Assembly: GCF_023703325.1 (NCBI RefSeq)
Contig: NZ_JAMQGM010000008.1
Span: 124,001 to 188,000, forward strand
Reading direction: 5' to 3'
DNA length: 64,000 nucleotides
From: Streptomyces meridianus
Lineage (GTDB): Bacteria > Actinomycetota > Actinomycetes > Streptomycetales > Streptomycetaceae
The notes beneath the pieces were generated by a model, which saw nothing but the letters and a program-made list of their open reading frames with translations, ran no database searches and was not told the origin of the DNA. Numbering within the stretch: the stretch's first letter is position 1; every line of letters begins with the position of its first letter. The position numbers and the translations under genes were made by a program. Below, one piece after another: positions 8,063 through 20,078 of this stretch.

Positions 8063-9355
8063 GTGGATCGCTGCGTCGTCCTGGTGGACGCCGGCTACCT
8101 GCTGGGCGCCGCTGCAAGCCTGCTGGCCGGCGAGCCGGCGCGGTCCCGGATCTCCGTCGACCACACCGCACTCATCCAGGGGTTGCGGGAGCGTGCCGAA
8201 GCCGAGACGCAGCGCCCCCTCCTGCGCATCTACTGGTTCGACGGGGCCCCCGACCGGGTGCCGCAGCCCGAGCACCGCAGACTGCGCGTCATGCCACGGG
8301 TCACCGTGCGGCTGGGCGCCCTGACCCGCAGCGACGGACGCTGGGCCCAGAAGGGCGTCGACGCCGCCATGCACGCCGAACTCACCGAACTGGCCCGCAA
8401 CCGCGCCTGCTCCGACATCGTCCTGGTCACCGGGGACGGCGACCTGCTGCCGGGCCTGATGTCCGCCAAGGAACACGGCGTCGCCGTCCACCTCTGGGCC
8501 GTCCAGGCCGCCGACGGTGACTACAACCAGTCCGAGGACCTCGTCGCAGAGGCCGACGAACGCCGGGTGCTCGACCGGATCTGGATCACCCGCGCGGTCC
8601 GTGCCGTCGAACCGAGCGGCTCCGGCGCCCCCGCGGCCGTCCCCCGTCCGGAGATCGCAGCGATCCTCTCCGCCCCGCTGCCGGAGGCCGCCGCGGAGGA
8701 ACCACACGGCCCCGGAAGACTGCCGCCCCCCGACCCCGGCCGCAACGGCGCCGGTCAGAGCCCCGGCAGACCCGCCGGCCGCGAGGACGGCCGCACCCCG
8801 CCCGGCGCAGCCCCCGCCGCGCCCGGAACGGACCCGGCCGGCGAACCCGGCCACACCAAGGGCGTGCCGACCCCCAAGGACCTCGCCGATCTCGGCCGGG
8901 CTCACGTCGCCGGCGCCGGTACCGGCCAGCAGGGCCCCCACGCCACCCTGCGCTGGTCCTCCGACCGCAGCTGGACCGGCGGCGGCCAGGCCGAGCAGCC
9001 GGAAGCCCCCGCGCTCCCCACCCTGGCCCAGCTCACCACCGCCGAGCAGCGCTGGGCCGACCGCGAGGAGGACATCACCGCGGTCAGCGGCGACCCGTCC
9101 GAGGTCGGGCAGGTGTTCGCCCGGCGGTGGATCGAGCGGCTCGCCTCGGACCGGCGGCTGCGCCAGCTCTCCGCGGAGTACCCGCGCATCCCGCACCGCA
9201 TCGACGGGGAACTGCTGCGCTATGCCGCCCGCTTCGGACTGCTGGCCCACAAGGACGACCAGATCGACGAGCACGACCGGTACGCGATCCGGGCCGGGTT
9301 CTGGCGCGAGGTGGAGAGTCGCGCGACGCCGGAGCGCGCCCGGACGGGTGACTGA
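8063..9355 (+). CDS. NYN-domain protein (putative PIN-like ribonuclease)
   Basis: A 430-residue protein. Residues about 1-170 form an NYN/LabA-type domain: CVVLVDAGYLL carries the first acidic residue, KGVDAAMHAEL the second, and DIVLVTGDGDLLPGL the third cluster. These are the conserved acidic positions expected of Mg-dependent PIN-like nucleases. A long Pro/Ala/Gly-rich disordered linker (about 190-310) follows, then a compact helical C-terminal domain (about 340-425, with RWIERLASDRRLRQL). GTG 8063 is preferred because GGGAAGAGGG lies about 8 nt upstream and the sequence begins directly with the NYN strand. No partner gene is evident; the ABC transporter follows 130 bases later. Confidence 0.85.
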   Translation: MDRCVVLVDAGYLLGAAASLLAGEPARSRISVDHTALIQGLRERAEAETQRPLLRIYWFDGAPDRVPQPEHRRLRVMPRVTVRLGALTRSDGRWAQKGVDAAMHAELTELARNRACSDIVLVTGDGDLLPGLMSAKEHGVAVHLWAVQAADGDYNQSEDLVAEADERRVLDRIWITRAVRAVEPSGSGAPAAVPRPEIAAILSAPLPEAAAEEPHGPGRLPPPDPGRNGAGQSPGRPAGREDGRTPPGAAPAAPGTDPAGEPGHTKGVPTPKDLADLGRAHVAGAGTGQQGPHATLRWSSDRSWTGGGQAEQPEAPALPTLAQLTTAEQRWADREEDITAVSGDPSEVGQVFARRWIERLASDRRLRQLSAEYPRIPHRIDGELLRYAARFGLLAHKDDQIDEHDRYAIRAGFWREVESRATPERARTGD

Positions 9356-9485
9356 GGCGGCGCAGCCCCGGCTGCGCTGGCCCCGCGTGGTCCCCGGTCG
9401 CGACGGGCCCGTGCAGCGGGAAGCCCTCGGAGTCCCAGGGCCCCGGGGCTGGAGGACCGGGGCCGGACGCGTACCCTCGTAGCTC

Positions 9486-10520
9486 GTGAGGACGGGCACA
9501 GCACAGGCGGGACACGGCACCGGAGCCGGGACGGCAGGGGCCGGTCCCGTGTGCACGGTGCGCGATCTCGTCAAGACCTACCCGGCCACCCGGGCCCGCC
9601 GCGGCGCCCCCGCCGCCCCCGCGGTCCGGGCGAACGACGGCATCAGCCTCGACATCCGGCACGGCGAGATCTTCGGGCTCCTCGGACCCAACGGGGCCGG
9701 CAAGTCCACGCTGGTCCGCCAGCTCACCGGCCTGATGCGCCCCGACGCCGGCGCGATCGACCTGCTCGGCCACGACCTCGTGCGCCACCCCGGGCGCGCA
9801 GCACGGCTCATCGGCTACCTCGGGCAGGAATCGACCGCCCTGGACGAGCTCACGGTCTCCCTCGCCGCCGAGACCACCGGCCGGCTGCGCGGTCTCGACG
9901 CCCGCACCGCTCGTGCGGAGCGCGACGGAGTGCTCGACGAGCTCGGACTCGCCGACATCGCCGGCCGGCCGCTGAAGAAGCTGTCCGGCGGGCAGCGCCG
10001 GCTGGCCTGCTTCGCGGCGGCCCTCGTGGGCCCCCGCCCGGTTCTCGTGCTCGACGAGCCCACCACCGGTATGGACCCCGTGGCACGCCGCGCCGTGTGG
10101 GCTGCCGTGGACCGGCGGCGCAAGCGGGACGGCACCACGGTCGTGCTCGTCACGCACAACGTCATCGAGGCCGAGACGGTGCTCGACCGGGTGGCCGTCC
10201 TCGAACGCGGCCGGGTCATCGCGTGCGACACACCCGCCGGCCTCAAGAAACTCGTGGCGCACGAGGTCCGGCTGGAACTTCTGTGGCGCGAAGGCCCGCC
10301 CCTGCACGTGCCCGAGGTGGCCGCACTGAGCGAGTCCGCCCAGTGCTCGGGACGGCGCTGGGTGCTGCGGCTCGATCCCGACCTGGCCCGGTCGGCGGTC
10401 GCCGCTCTCACCGGCGGTCCGGCGTTCGAGGCCCTCGACGACTTCACCCTCACCACGCCCAGCCTGGAGGACGTCTACCTCGCGCTCGGCGGGCGCACGC
10501 AGGGGCTGGTCAAGGCGTGA
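9486..10520 (+). CDS. ABC transporter ATP-binding protein (exporter type)
   Basis: A 344-residue ATPase of the drug/lipid-exporter (DrrA-like) class. Walker A is GPNGAGKST, the signature is LSGGQRRLACFAAAL, Walker B is VLVLDEPTTGMDP, and the H-loop is LVTHNV. After the core (about residues 15-245) there is a roughly 90-residue C-terminal domain typical of DrrA-like ATPases. The stop codon overlaps the GTG of the permease gene (GTGA), indicating translational coupling and a two-component exporter. A possible -10 (TACCCT, 9472-9477) lies 8 nt before the GTG start. The substrate is unknown. Confidence 0.92.
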   Translation: MRTGTAQAGHGTGAGTAGAGPVCTVRDLVKTYPATRARRGAPAAPAVRANDGISLDIRHGEIFGLLGPNGAGKSTLVRQLTGLMRPDAGAIDLLGHDLVRHPGRAARLIGYLGQESTALDELTVSLAAETTGRLRGLDARTARAERDGVLDELGLADIAGRPLKKLSGGQRRLACFAAALVGPRPVLVLDEPTTGMDPVARRAVWAAVDRRRKRDGTTVVLVTHNVIEAETVLDRVAVLERGRVIACDTPAGLKKLVAHEVRLELLWREGPPLHVPEVAALSESAQCSGRRWVLRLDPDLARSAVAALTGGPAFEALDDFTLTTPSLEDVYLALGGRTQGLVKA

Positions 10521-11419
10521 ACACCGACACCGTCGCCGGTACCGGACAGAAGCAGCGAGAGGTGAGTGCCGTGCAGGCGCAGGCCGTCACCGTCACGGGC
10601 CGGGAACGCATCCGGCCGGAGTCCGCGGACGTCACGGGCGGACCGGACCGCCCGGCCGCCGAAGCCGTCCCGCTCGCTCCCCGCGCCCGGCTGCTGCCCG
10701 CACTCGCCACGGTCTACCGGGCCCAGCTCTCGCGCGCCCGGGTGGCCCGCATCCCGCTGTTGTTCGTGGCCACGTTCCAGTCGGTCGGCATCATGGTGCT
10801 CATGCGGGGCGTCGTCGACGGGGGCGACGAGGCGCGTGCCGTTGTGGCCGGCTCGAGCGTGCTGGTCGTGGCATTCGTGGCGCTGAACCTGCTGGCGCAG
10901 TACTTCGGCCAGCTCCGGGCCGGCCGGGGCCTGGACTACTACGCGACGCTGCCCGTTCCGCCGGCGGCCGTGGTGCTCGGGGCGGCCGGCGCCTACGCGT
11001 CGTTCACCGCGCCGGGCACGGTCGTCACGGCCGTCGCCGGCAGCGTCCTCTTCCAGCTGCCGCTGGCCCATCTGTGGATCCTCGCGGCCGTCATCCCGCT
11101 CGCGGGCGCGGCTCTGGCGGGATTCGGCGCGGCGCTGGGGCTGCTCGCCCCGCGCCAGGAGCTGGCCACCCTGCTCGGGCAGCTGGGCATGTCCGCTGCA
11201 CTGCTGCTCGGCGTACTGCCCGCCGGCCATTTGCCCGCGCCGCTGGCGTGGTGTCGCGACCTGCTGCCGTCCACCTACGGGGTGGAGGCACTGGCCCACA
11301 CCTTCCGGCCGCACACCGACTGGGGACTGGTCACGGCCGACCTGGCGGTCTGCGCGGTGGTGGCCGTCGTCTCCCTGGCGATCGCGACCCGGGCCTACCG
11401 CCGGGCGGCCGTACGGTGA
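10517..11419 (+). CDS. ABC transporter permease (ABC-2 type)
   Basis: A 300-residue partner of the ATPase encoded just upstream, overlapping it by GTGA. A roughly 65-residue polar N-terminus precedes six hydrophobic segments (about residues 78-96, 112-133, 153-175, 183-206, 215-232 and 270-292), consistent with the ABC-2 permease fold. A second GTG at 10562 could be the real start and would remove 15 residues; the overlap argues for 10517. Substrate unknown; export of a hydrophobic compound is inferred from the ATPase type. Confidence 0.88.
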   Translation: MNTDTVAGTGQKQREVSAVQAQAVTVTGRERIRPESADVTGGPDRPAAEAVPLAPRARLLPALATVYRAQLSRARVARIPLLFVATFQSVGIMVLMRGVVDGGDEARAVVAGSSVLVVAFVALNLLAQYFGQLRAGRGLDYYATLPVPPAAVVLGAAGAYASFTAPGTVVTAVAGSVLFQLPLAHLWILAAVIPLAGAALAGFGAALGLLAPRQELATLLGQLGMSAALLLGVLPAGHLPAPLAWCRDLLPSTYGVEALAHTFRPHTDWGLVTADLAVCAVVAVVSLAIATRAYRRAAVR

Positions 11420-11478
11420 GCCACCCGGACGGCCGTCCCGCCGCCGGGCGCGCCACGGCCGACTGGCACGATGGCAGG

Positions 11479-12117
11479 GTGACCGCACCGCTGACTCCGC
11501 ACGAAGAGCCGCCCGGCGACCCCTCGCACAGCCCACCACCCCGTCAGGGCGCGGACGGGGAACGAACCGGGGCCGCGAAGGTACGGCAGGCGGCCCTGGT
11601 CACCGTCCTGGTGGCCCTCAGCGGCGCGGTGCTCGGCGCACTCTGGCTGTGGCTGGCCCCGCACGTGCTCCTCGTCTCGGACGGCAAGGCCGTCTACTTC
11701 AAGAACTCCGAGGGCGAGGAGGCGATCGGGGCCGACGGCGTGTTCGTCCTGCTCGCGCTGGGGTTCGGCGTGCTCAGCGGAGCCCTGGTCTTCCTGGTGC
11801 GCCGGTCCGGCGGCATCCCGATCGTCGTCGGCCTCGCGCTCGGCGGACTGCTGGGCGCCGTGCTCGCCTGGCGGCTCGGGGGCTGGTTCGGTCCGGCGGG
11901 CGACGTCGCGCAGCACGCCCGGCGGGTCGGCAAGGGGGTCGTCTTCGACGCGCCGCTCCAGTTGCGAGCCAAGGGGGCGCTGCTGGTCTGGCCGGTGGCC
12001 GCACTCGCGGTGCACCTGGGCCTGACCGCGCTGTTCGGCCCGCGGGATCCCGAACCCGGCGAGAACGCCATGGGCGTTCCCTTCGGCAACGGACACGGGG
12101 GACCCCCCCGCGGGTGA
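11479..12117 (+). CDS. DUF2567 family membrane protein
   Basis: A 212-residue protein with a Pro-rich N-terminal tail and four hydrophobic segments (about residues 38-58, 80-102, 108-128 and 170-190). The loop after segment 1 contains SDGKAVYFKNSEGEEAIGADG, typical of the actinobacterial DUF2567 family; no function is established. CACGAT sits exactly 6 nt before the GTG and no Shine-Dalgarno is convincing, so the mRNA may be leaderless and transcribed independently of the ABC genes. Confidence 0.82.
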   Translation: MTAPLTPHEEPPGDPSHSPPPRQGADGERTGAAKVRQAALVTVLVALSGAVLGALWLWLAPHVLLVSDGKAVYFKNSEGEEAIGADGVFVLLALGFGVLSGALVFLVRRSGGIPIVVGLALGGLLGAVLAWRLGGWFGPAGDVAQHARRVGKGVVFDAPLQLRAKGALLVWPVAALAVHLGLTALFGPRDPEPGENAMGVPFGNGHGGPPRG

Positions 12118-12137
12118 CGGCCCGGCCGGCCGTGTGG

Positions 12138-12662
12138 TCAGCTCCGGGCGATCGGCGCCAGCACCGCGCCGGTGAGCGCCGCCAGGTCGGCCGGCGCGAG
12201 CTCGACCTCCAGACCCCGGCGGCCCGCCGACACGCACACTGTCGTGTGCGCCGCCGCCGAGGCGTCCAGCACGGTCGGCAGCCGCCGTCGCTGGCCGAGC
12301 GGTGAGATGCCGCCCCGGACGTAGCCCGTCGCCCGTTCGGCCGCAGCCGGGTCGGCCATCGCGGCCCGCTTGCCGCCGGCCGCCGCGGCCAGGGCCTTGA
12401 GGTCGAGTGACCCGGCGACCGGCACGACCGCAACCGTAAGCGCCCCGTCGACGTCCGCGAGCAGAGTCTTGAAGATCCTCCCCCGGGCGTCCTCGAGCGG
12501 GATGCCCAACGCTGCGCCGAGCGCCTCCGCGGCCTCTTCGCCGTACGACGGAGATGCGGGGTCGTGCGCGTAGGCGTGGGTGGTGAAGGCGACGCCCGCC
12601 GCGGTCAGGGCCACGGTGGCGGGCGTGCCGTTCGACTGCTGCTTGCGGGACTTCCTGGGCAA
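12138..12662 (-). CDS. ybaK: YbaK/EbsC-type Cys-tRNA(Pro)/aminoacyl-tRNA deacylase
   Basis: A 174-residue stand-alone editing deacylase that hydrolyses mischarged Cys-tRNA(Pro) in the cytoplasm. The family pattern is intact: N-terminal PATVALTAAGVAFTTHAYAHD, GEEAAEALG, the lysine-containing strand IFKTLLADVDGALTVAVVPV (the Lys being the conserved YbaK lysine), and RATGYVRGGISPLGQRR near the C-terminus. The length is normal for YbaK. The stop of the next minus-strand upstream gene is 16 bases away, so the two may be cotranscribed. Confidence 0.92.
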   Translation of the reverse strand: MPRKSRKQQSNGTPATVALTAAGVAFTTHAYAHDPASPSYGEEAAEALGAALGIPLEDARGRIFKTLLADVDGALTVAVVPVAGSLDLKALAAAAGGKRAAMADPAAAERATGYVRGGISPLGQRRRLPTVLDASAAAHTTVCVSAGRRGLEVELAPADLAALTGAVLAPIARS

Positions 12663-12678
12663 CGCGTCGGACCTCGTG

Positions 12679-13416
12679 TCAGTTGGGGCTGGTGGGCTGC
12701 TGGGTGAGCTTCACGGCCGGCAGCGACGGCAGGCTGCGGATGACCGAGCACTCCGCCCGCAGGATCTTCAGCTCCTGAGCGAGGCGCGCCGCCGTGGTCG
12801 GCGCCTCGAGCAGCCGCTGCTTGGTCGGGGTGTCGAGTTCCGCTGCCGCCGCCACCAGGTAGGAGACGACCGACGGCTGGTCGGGCAGTTCCTGCTCGCC
12901 CGCCATGGACCGTTCGTTGGCCCCCGCCAGACGCTTCTGATAGGTGCGGAAGGTCCGCAGCACCCCCGACGCGAGTGCCCCGGCCCCTTCGCCCTCCGGC
13001 TCGTCCAACTCCTCGGTCTCGCCGACCAGATACGGCCCGGAGGCGTCCACCGACAGCAGCCGGAACCGGCGGGTCCCGGTGGACAGCACCTCGAAGCCGC
13101 CGTCGCTCTTCTCCCGGATCGTCGCGGCGTCCGCGGTGCAGCCGACGGTGAAGAACGAGTCCATGGGCTCCGCGCCGAAACCGGCGGCGGCGCCGCGTGC
13201 GGTATGGGCCGTGACATCGGGCATCCCCGGGGCGCTCGGAGCGACCTCCCGGCCGTCGCGGATGGCCACGACGCCGAACCGCCGCTCGTCCTCGGGCAGC
13301 TCGAGGAGGGCGCGCATCAGCGCGCGGTACCGCTGCTCGAACACGTTCAACGGCAGTACGAGACCGGGGAAGAGAACGGAGTTCAGCGGGAAGAGCGGAA
13401 TGCGCGCGGTGGTCAC
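12679..13416 (-). CDS. Lon N-terminal-domain (LON substrate-binding) protein
   Basis: A 245-residue protein consisting essentially of the Lon protease N-terminal domain without ATPase or protease. It begins with the hallmark IPLFPLNSVLFPGLVLPLNV followed by FEQRYRALM and FGVVAIRDG. Stand-alone LON-domain proteins are widespread in actinobacteria; their role is unproven, though substrate binding is assumed. GTG 13416 gives the family N-terminus VTTARIPLF; the upstream in-frame region contains a TTA codon and is not conserved-looking. Its 3' end is 16 bases before ybaK on the same strand. Confidence 0.85.
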   Translation of the reverse strand: MTTARIPLFPLNSVLFPGLVLPLNVFEQRYRALMRALLELPEDERRFGVVAIRDGREVAPSAPGMPDVTAHTARGAAAGFGAEPMDSFFTVGCTADAATIREKSDGGFEVLSTGTRRFRLLSVDASGPYLVGETEELDEPEGEGAGALASGVLRTFRTYQKRLAGANERSMAGEQELPDQPSVVSYLVAAAAELDTPTKQRLLEAPTTAARLAQELKILRAECSVIRSLPSLPAVKLTQQPTSPN

Positions 13417-13470
13417 GACGCTCAAGCCTAAGGCGTGTCCGGTGGATCTCTGAGGACAGGCCCGAGGCGC

Positions 13471-13508
13471 CCGGTGTTCCCCGGGCCCCGCGGAGCCGGG
13501 AACACCGG
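13471..13508 (-). terminator. Hairpin downstream of the beta-helix membrane protein gene
   Basis: Perfect 11-bp arms (13471-13481 and 13498-13508) enclosing a GC-rich loop that can itself pair. It lies 57 bases after the stop of the minus-strand gene ending at 13566 and before the Lon-domain gene. Confidence 0.65.
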
Positions 13509-13565
13509 ATCGCACGGTGCGGGTCTGCTCGTGCGGGGTCCACGCCGAGGACCGGGCACGTGGCA

Positions 13566-15224
13566 TCAGTTGCGTCGCAGCACCCGGGAGGCGCCCGCCG
13601 CCACCGTGGTGGCCAGGATCCAGCCCAGGATGATCATGGCGGCCGCAGCCCACTGGTACCCGCCGCCCGGACGCCAGGCGCCCGCCTGCCCGAGATCGAT
13701 CACAGGAAGCAGCAGGTCCAGGACGTAGAGCGCCGCGTCCCAGTGGGGCTCCTCGCCCTCCTTGAGCGGGGAGGGACGGTTCTGTGCGAACAGCAGGGTG
13801 CCCACTGCCCACAGCACCGCCATCCACAGCGCAGCCTGCCCCGGACGGTAGCCGTAGGCCACCGTCAGGTCCTGGAGGTACCCCCACAGCTTCCCGGCCG
13901 GCGGCAGGGTTTCCCGCCGCCGGCGGTGCTTGGCCAGCAGCACCTCCCGGGCCTCCGCGTCCTCCCCACAGGCCCGCAGTACGTGCGCCAGCTGCTCGTA
14001 CGGGCCCGGGGCGTATTCCGGGGTGGCGGCCGCGACCCACTCCAGCCGCTTCGGCAACGGGAAGTTGCCGCGGGGGATCAGGGCCTCGTACGTGAACCCC
14101 GCCATCGCCAGCCCCCCCGGGGCCGGCCAGCTCGTCGACCTGTCGACCAGGTTGCCGACCTTCGCGCCCGACAGCACCACCCGTCCCGCCCGGGGGCGCT
14201 CGCCGAGGAACCGCAGCTCCGGCGTCTGGATGCGGCGCAACGACAGTTCCTGGTCCGGCTCCATGACGAACCGGGCCTGGTAGAAGTCGGCGGCGTCCCC
14301 GAACCGGCCGTCGTCCAGCCGGATCCCACCCTCGCACTCGAACCGCTGGACCCGGGTGCCCTGGGCCGGGGTCGCCGAGATGCTGTACGGCGGGGTGGCG
14401 CCGCCGAACAGCATGCCGCTGAGCCCGATCGACGTCAGGTAGAGGCTGCGCGCGACGGTCAGCTGCGGTGCGTTCAACGCCCGCCCGTACGGATTGCTCA
14501 GCCTGCTCCCGCGCATGCTGAACGACACCCCCACCTGCGCGCCCCGCAGGCTGATCTCCCCTCGCGACTCCAGCATCTCCGCCTGGAGGTCCTGGGCGAC
14601 GCTCAGCCCGTCCGCGGCGATGGACCGGCCCCGGCGGTCGGGGTGGACCGTGAGCTGGTTGAGGAGCAGGTCGGTTCCGATGTGCGCGTCGGTGAGCCGC
14701 ATGCCGCCGGGGACCGTGCACCGGGGCAGATGGAGGTCCCCCTCGGTGGTCAGCCGTGCGGCCTCCAGCCGGGGTATCAGACAACCGGTCATGCGCAGGG
14801 TCGTGAAGCGGCACTCCGGCAGCAGGACCTCGTGCTCGAAGCGGCAGTCGCGCAGCTCCACGTACGGCTCGACCGTCCCTCCCGACAGGTCGAGGGCGCC
14901 GGTGACGAGCGCCCCGCGAAGCTTCAGCGCCGCCACCCGTCCCGGCAGGCCGGGCGGACCGTCGAGCAGCAGCAGGGCGACCAGCCGGGCACGCACGGCG
15001 CGCTCCGGTCCCCACGGGTACGGGCCGGCGGTGTCGTCCTGCTCCTGATCGCCGGCCCGCAGATCGCACACCGTGCCGTTGCGGAACGCCTGCCACATCG
15101 ACCGCTCGGCGGCCGTCGGCTCGAGCTCCGCGGGCGGCTCGGCGTCGTGTGCCGCGCCGGGGTGTGCGCACTCGCCCCCGTCACCCGGACCTCCGCGACT
15201 CCCCGGTACGGCTGGATGCACCAC
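13566..15224 (-). CDS. Beta-helix-like membrane protein (often labelled 'oxidoreductase')
   Basis: A 552-residue protein. Residues about 80-420 show repeated short strands of the type LRGALVTGALDLSGG, ELRDCRFEHEVLL and RLTTEGDLHLPRC, resembling pentapeptide-repeat or right-handed beta-helix architecture. Two C-terminal hydrophobic segments (AALWMAVLWAVGTLLFA and AAAMIILGWILATTV) anchor it. Related Streptomyces proteins are often annotated 'membrane-associated oxidoreductase', but no nucleotide-binding or redox motif is visible and I would not infer that activity. GTG 15224 follows a GGGGAGGGGAA ribosome site; the next codon is also GTG. It is transcribed divergently from the his operon. Confidence 0.8.
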   Translation of the reverse strand: MVHPAVPGSRGGPGDGGECAHPGAAHDAEPPAELEPTAAERSMWQAFRNGTVCDLRAGDQEQDDTAGPYPWGPERAVRARLVALLLLDGPPGLPGRVAALKLRGALVTGALDLSGGTVEPYVELRDCRFEHEVLLPECRFTTLRMTGCLIPRLEAARLTTEGDLHLPRCTVPGGMRLTDAHIGTDLLLNQLTVHPDRRGRSIAADGLSVAQDLQAEMLESRGEISLRGAQVGVSFSMRGSRLSNPYGRALNAPQLTVARSLYLTSIGLSGMLFGGATPPYSISATPAQGTRVQRFECEGGIRLDDGRFGDAADFYQARFVMEPDQELSLRRIQTPELRFLGERPRAGRVVLSGAKVGNLVDRSTSWPAPGGLAMAGFTYEALIPRGNFPLPKRLEWVAAATPEYAPGPYEQLAHVLRACGEDAEAREVLLAKHRRRRETLPPAGKLWGYLQDLTVAYGYRPGQAALWMAVLWAVGTLLFAQNRPSPLKEGEEPHWDAALYVLDLLLPVIDLGQAGAWRPGGGYQWAAAAMIILGWILATTVAAGASRVLRRN

Positions 15225-15418
15225 GGCCGTTCCCCTCCCCCTGCCGTGCGGCGGAATCCGGAACCGGGCCGGACCGTGCACGTGACGGGCTGCAGGCCGG
15301 GCGGCGGCCCGCGTCACACGGGCCGATTCCGGATCGTGGGGCACATACGCCCCTCACCTTCCTCCATTCCCGCTCGGCGACCGCCTGAACGCGGCGGGTG
15401 ACGGTCGTGTCCGGCCGC

Positions 15419-15437
15419 CGTATCAGCCACTGATACG
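15419..15437. promoter_or_regulatory. 19-bp palindrome upstream of hisD (candidate operator)
   Basis: CGTATCAG-CCA-CTGATACG is a perfect 8-bp dyad with a 3-bp spacer, ending 40 bases before the hisD GTG. It lies just upstream of where a hisD -35 would sit if the GACACT at 15465-15470 is the -10. Placement suggests a regulator binding site for the his operon or for the divergent gene; the regulator is unknown. Confidence 0.5.
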
Positions 15438-15477
15438 TGCGACAGGAGCGTCCGCCCGGTCTGAGACACTGGACTGC

Positions 15478-18504
<3,027 letters not shown>

Positions 18505-18508
<4 letters not shown>

Positions 18509-18672
18509 CGGGCCTGTCGACGCTCCTCATCGTCGTCGGCCTGTTCCTCCTCGGCGGCGTCATCTCCTTCCGCAAGCAGGGCATGCCGGTCGGGGTGGTG
18601 GCGGTGCTCGGCACCGGGTCCGCGCTCTGCCTGCTGGCCGGCGTCATGCGACTTCAGGGAGTCTGGGAATGA
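18505..18672 (+). CDS. 55-residue membrane protein inside the his operon
   Basis: Begins [19 protein letters not shown] and contains two hydrophobic segments (about residues 5-20 and 29-46) split by the short basic turn SFRKQGMP. It overlaps hisB by 4 bases (GTGA) and hisH by 4 bases (ATGA), so it is certainly part of the operon's translational relay. No function is known to me and no catalytic residue is evident. It could be a membrane tether or a regulator, but the sequence does not decide this. Confidence 0.8.
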
Positions 18673-19304
18673 GCAAGTGCGTGGTCGTCCTCGACTACGG
18701 ATTCGGCAACGTCCGCTCCGCGGAGCGTGCCCTGGCCCACGTCGGCGCCGACGTGGAGATCACCCGCGACTACGACAGGGCCATGGCCGCCGACGGCCTG
18801 CTCGTGCCCGGGGTCGGGGCCTTCGCGGCCTGTATGCGGGGCCTGCGTGAGGCCCGCGGGGACTGGCTCGTCGGCCGCAGACTCGCCGGCGGCCGGCCGG
18901 TGATGGGCATCTGTGTCGGCATGCAGATCCTCTTCTCCCGCGGGATCGAGCACGGGCAGGAGGCCGAGGGCCTCGACGAGTGGCCCGGTACGGTCGGGCC
19001 GCTGCAGGCGGACGTCGTCCCGCACATGGGATGGAACACCGTCGAGGCCCCCGACGATTCACGGCTGTTCGCCGGACTGGACGCCGACGCCCGCTTCTAC
19101 TTCGTGCACTCCTACGCCGTGCACGACTGGGAGCTCGAGACGGTCAACCCCGGCATCACCGCACCCAGGGTCACCTGGGCCACCCACGGCAAGCCCTTCG
19201 TCGCCGCCGTCGAGAACGGCCCGCTGTGGGCGACCCAGTTCCACCCCGAGAAGTCCGGCGACGCCGGACAGCAGTTGCTCACCAACTGGCTCGCAACTCT
19301 CTAG
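18669..19304 (+). CDS. hisH: Imidazole glycerol phosphate synthase, glutamine amidotransferase subunit
   Basis: Supplies ammonia from glutamine to HisF in the IGP synthase heterodimer. A 211-residue class I amidotransferase with nucleophile Cys82 in [11 protein letters not shown] and the His/Glu pair in [28 protein letters not shown] begins the Rossmann-like fold. ATG overlaps the preceding small gene by 4 bases. It is separated from priA by 42 bases, the only real gap in the operon. Confidence 0.97.
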   Translation: MSKCVVVLDYGFGNVRSAERALAHVGADVEITRDYDRAMAADGLLVPGVGAFAACMRGLREARGDWLVGRRLAGGRPVMGICVGMQILFSRGIEHGQEAEGLDEWPGTVGPLQADVVPHMGWNTVEAPDDSRLFAGLDADARFYFVHSYAVHDWELETVNPGITAPRVTWATHGKPFVAAVENGPLWATQFHPEKSGDAGQQLLTNWLATL

Positions 19305-19346
19305 AGCCTCCGGAACGCACAGAACCATCACCGAGGGATTGGCCCG

Positions 19347-20078
19347 ATGACCACCCACCGCCTGGAACTCCTCCCCGCCGTCGACGTCCGCGACGGCCAG
19401 GCCGTCCGCCTGGTGCACGGCGAGTCCGGATCCGAGACCTCGTACGGCGACCCGCTCGCCGCGGCCCTCGCCTGGCAGCAGGCCGGCGCCGAGTGGCTGC
19501 ACCTGGTCGACCTCGACGCCGCCTTCGGCACCGGCGACAACCGGGCGCGGATCGCCGAGGTCGCCCGCTCGATGGACATCAAGGTCGAGCTGTCCGGCGG
19601 CATCCGCGACGACGACACGCTCGCCGCCGCCCTCGCCACCGGCTGCACCCGCGTCAACCTCGGTACCGCCGCCCTCGAGACCCCCGAGTGGGTCGCCAAG
19701 GTCATCGCCGAGTACGGCGACCGGATCGCCGTCGGCCTCGACGTCCGCGGCACCACCCTGCGCGGCCGCGGCTGGACACGCGACGGCGGCGACCTGTACC
19801 AGACGCTCGCACGGCTCGACTCCGAGGGCTGCGCGCGCTACGTCGTCACCGACATCGCCAAGGACGGCACCCTCCAGGGGCCCAACCTGGAGCTGCTGAG
19901 GAACGTGTGCGCCGCCACCGACAAGCCCGTGGTGGCCTCCGGCGGTGTCTCCTCCCTCGATGACCTGCGGGCCATCGCCTCCCTGGTCCCCGAAGGTGTC
20001 GAAGGCGCCATCGTGGGCAAGGCGCTCTACGCCAAGGCGTTCACCCTGGAAGAGGCTCTGGAGGCAGTGTCCCCATGA
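19347..20078 (+). CDS. priA: Bifunctional phosphoribosyl isomerase (HisA/TrpF)
   Basis: (Beta/alpha)8 isomerase of 243 residues. In actinobacteria PriA performs both the HisA reaction (ProFAR isomerisation) and the TrpF reaction (phosphoribosyl-anthranilate isomerisation). Seen in the sequence: [15 protein letters not shown] with the N-terminal catalytic Asp, [23 protein letters not shown], the second catalytic Asp region [15 protein letters not shown], and [11 protein letters not shown]. Dual activity is inferred from the actinobacterial context and from the absence of any trpF beside the trp genes here. The stop overlaps ridA (ATGA). Confidence 0.93.
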   Translation: MTTHRLELLPAVDVRDGQAVRLVHGESGSETSYGDPLAAALAWQQAGAEWLHLVDLDAAFGTGDNRARIAEVARSMDIKVELSGGIRDDDTLAAALATGCTRVNLGTAALETPEWVAKVIAEYGDRIAVGLDVRGTTLRGRGWTRDGGDLYQTLARLDSEGCARYVVTDIAKDGTLQGPNLELLRNVCAATDKPVVASGGVSSLDDLRAIASLVPEGVEGAIVGKALYAKAFTLEEALEAVSP

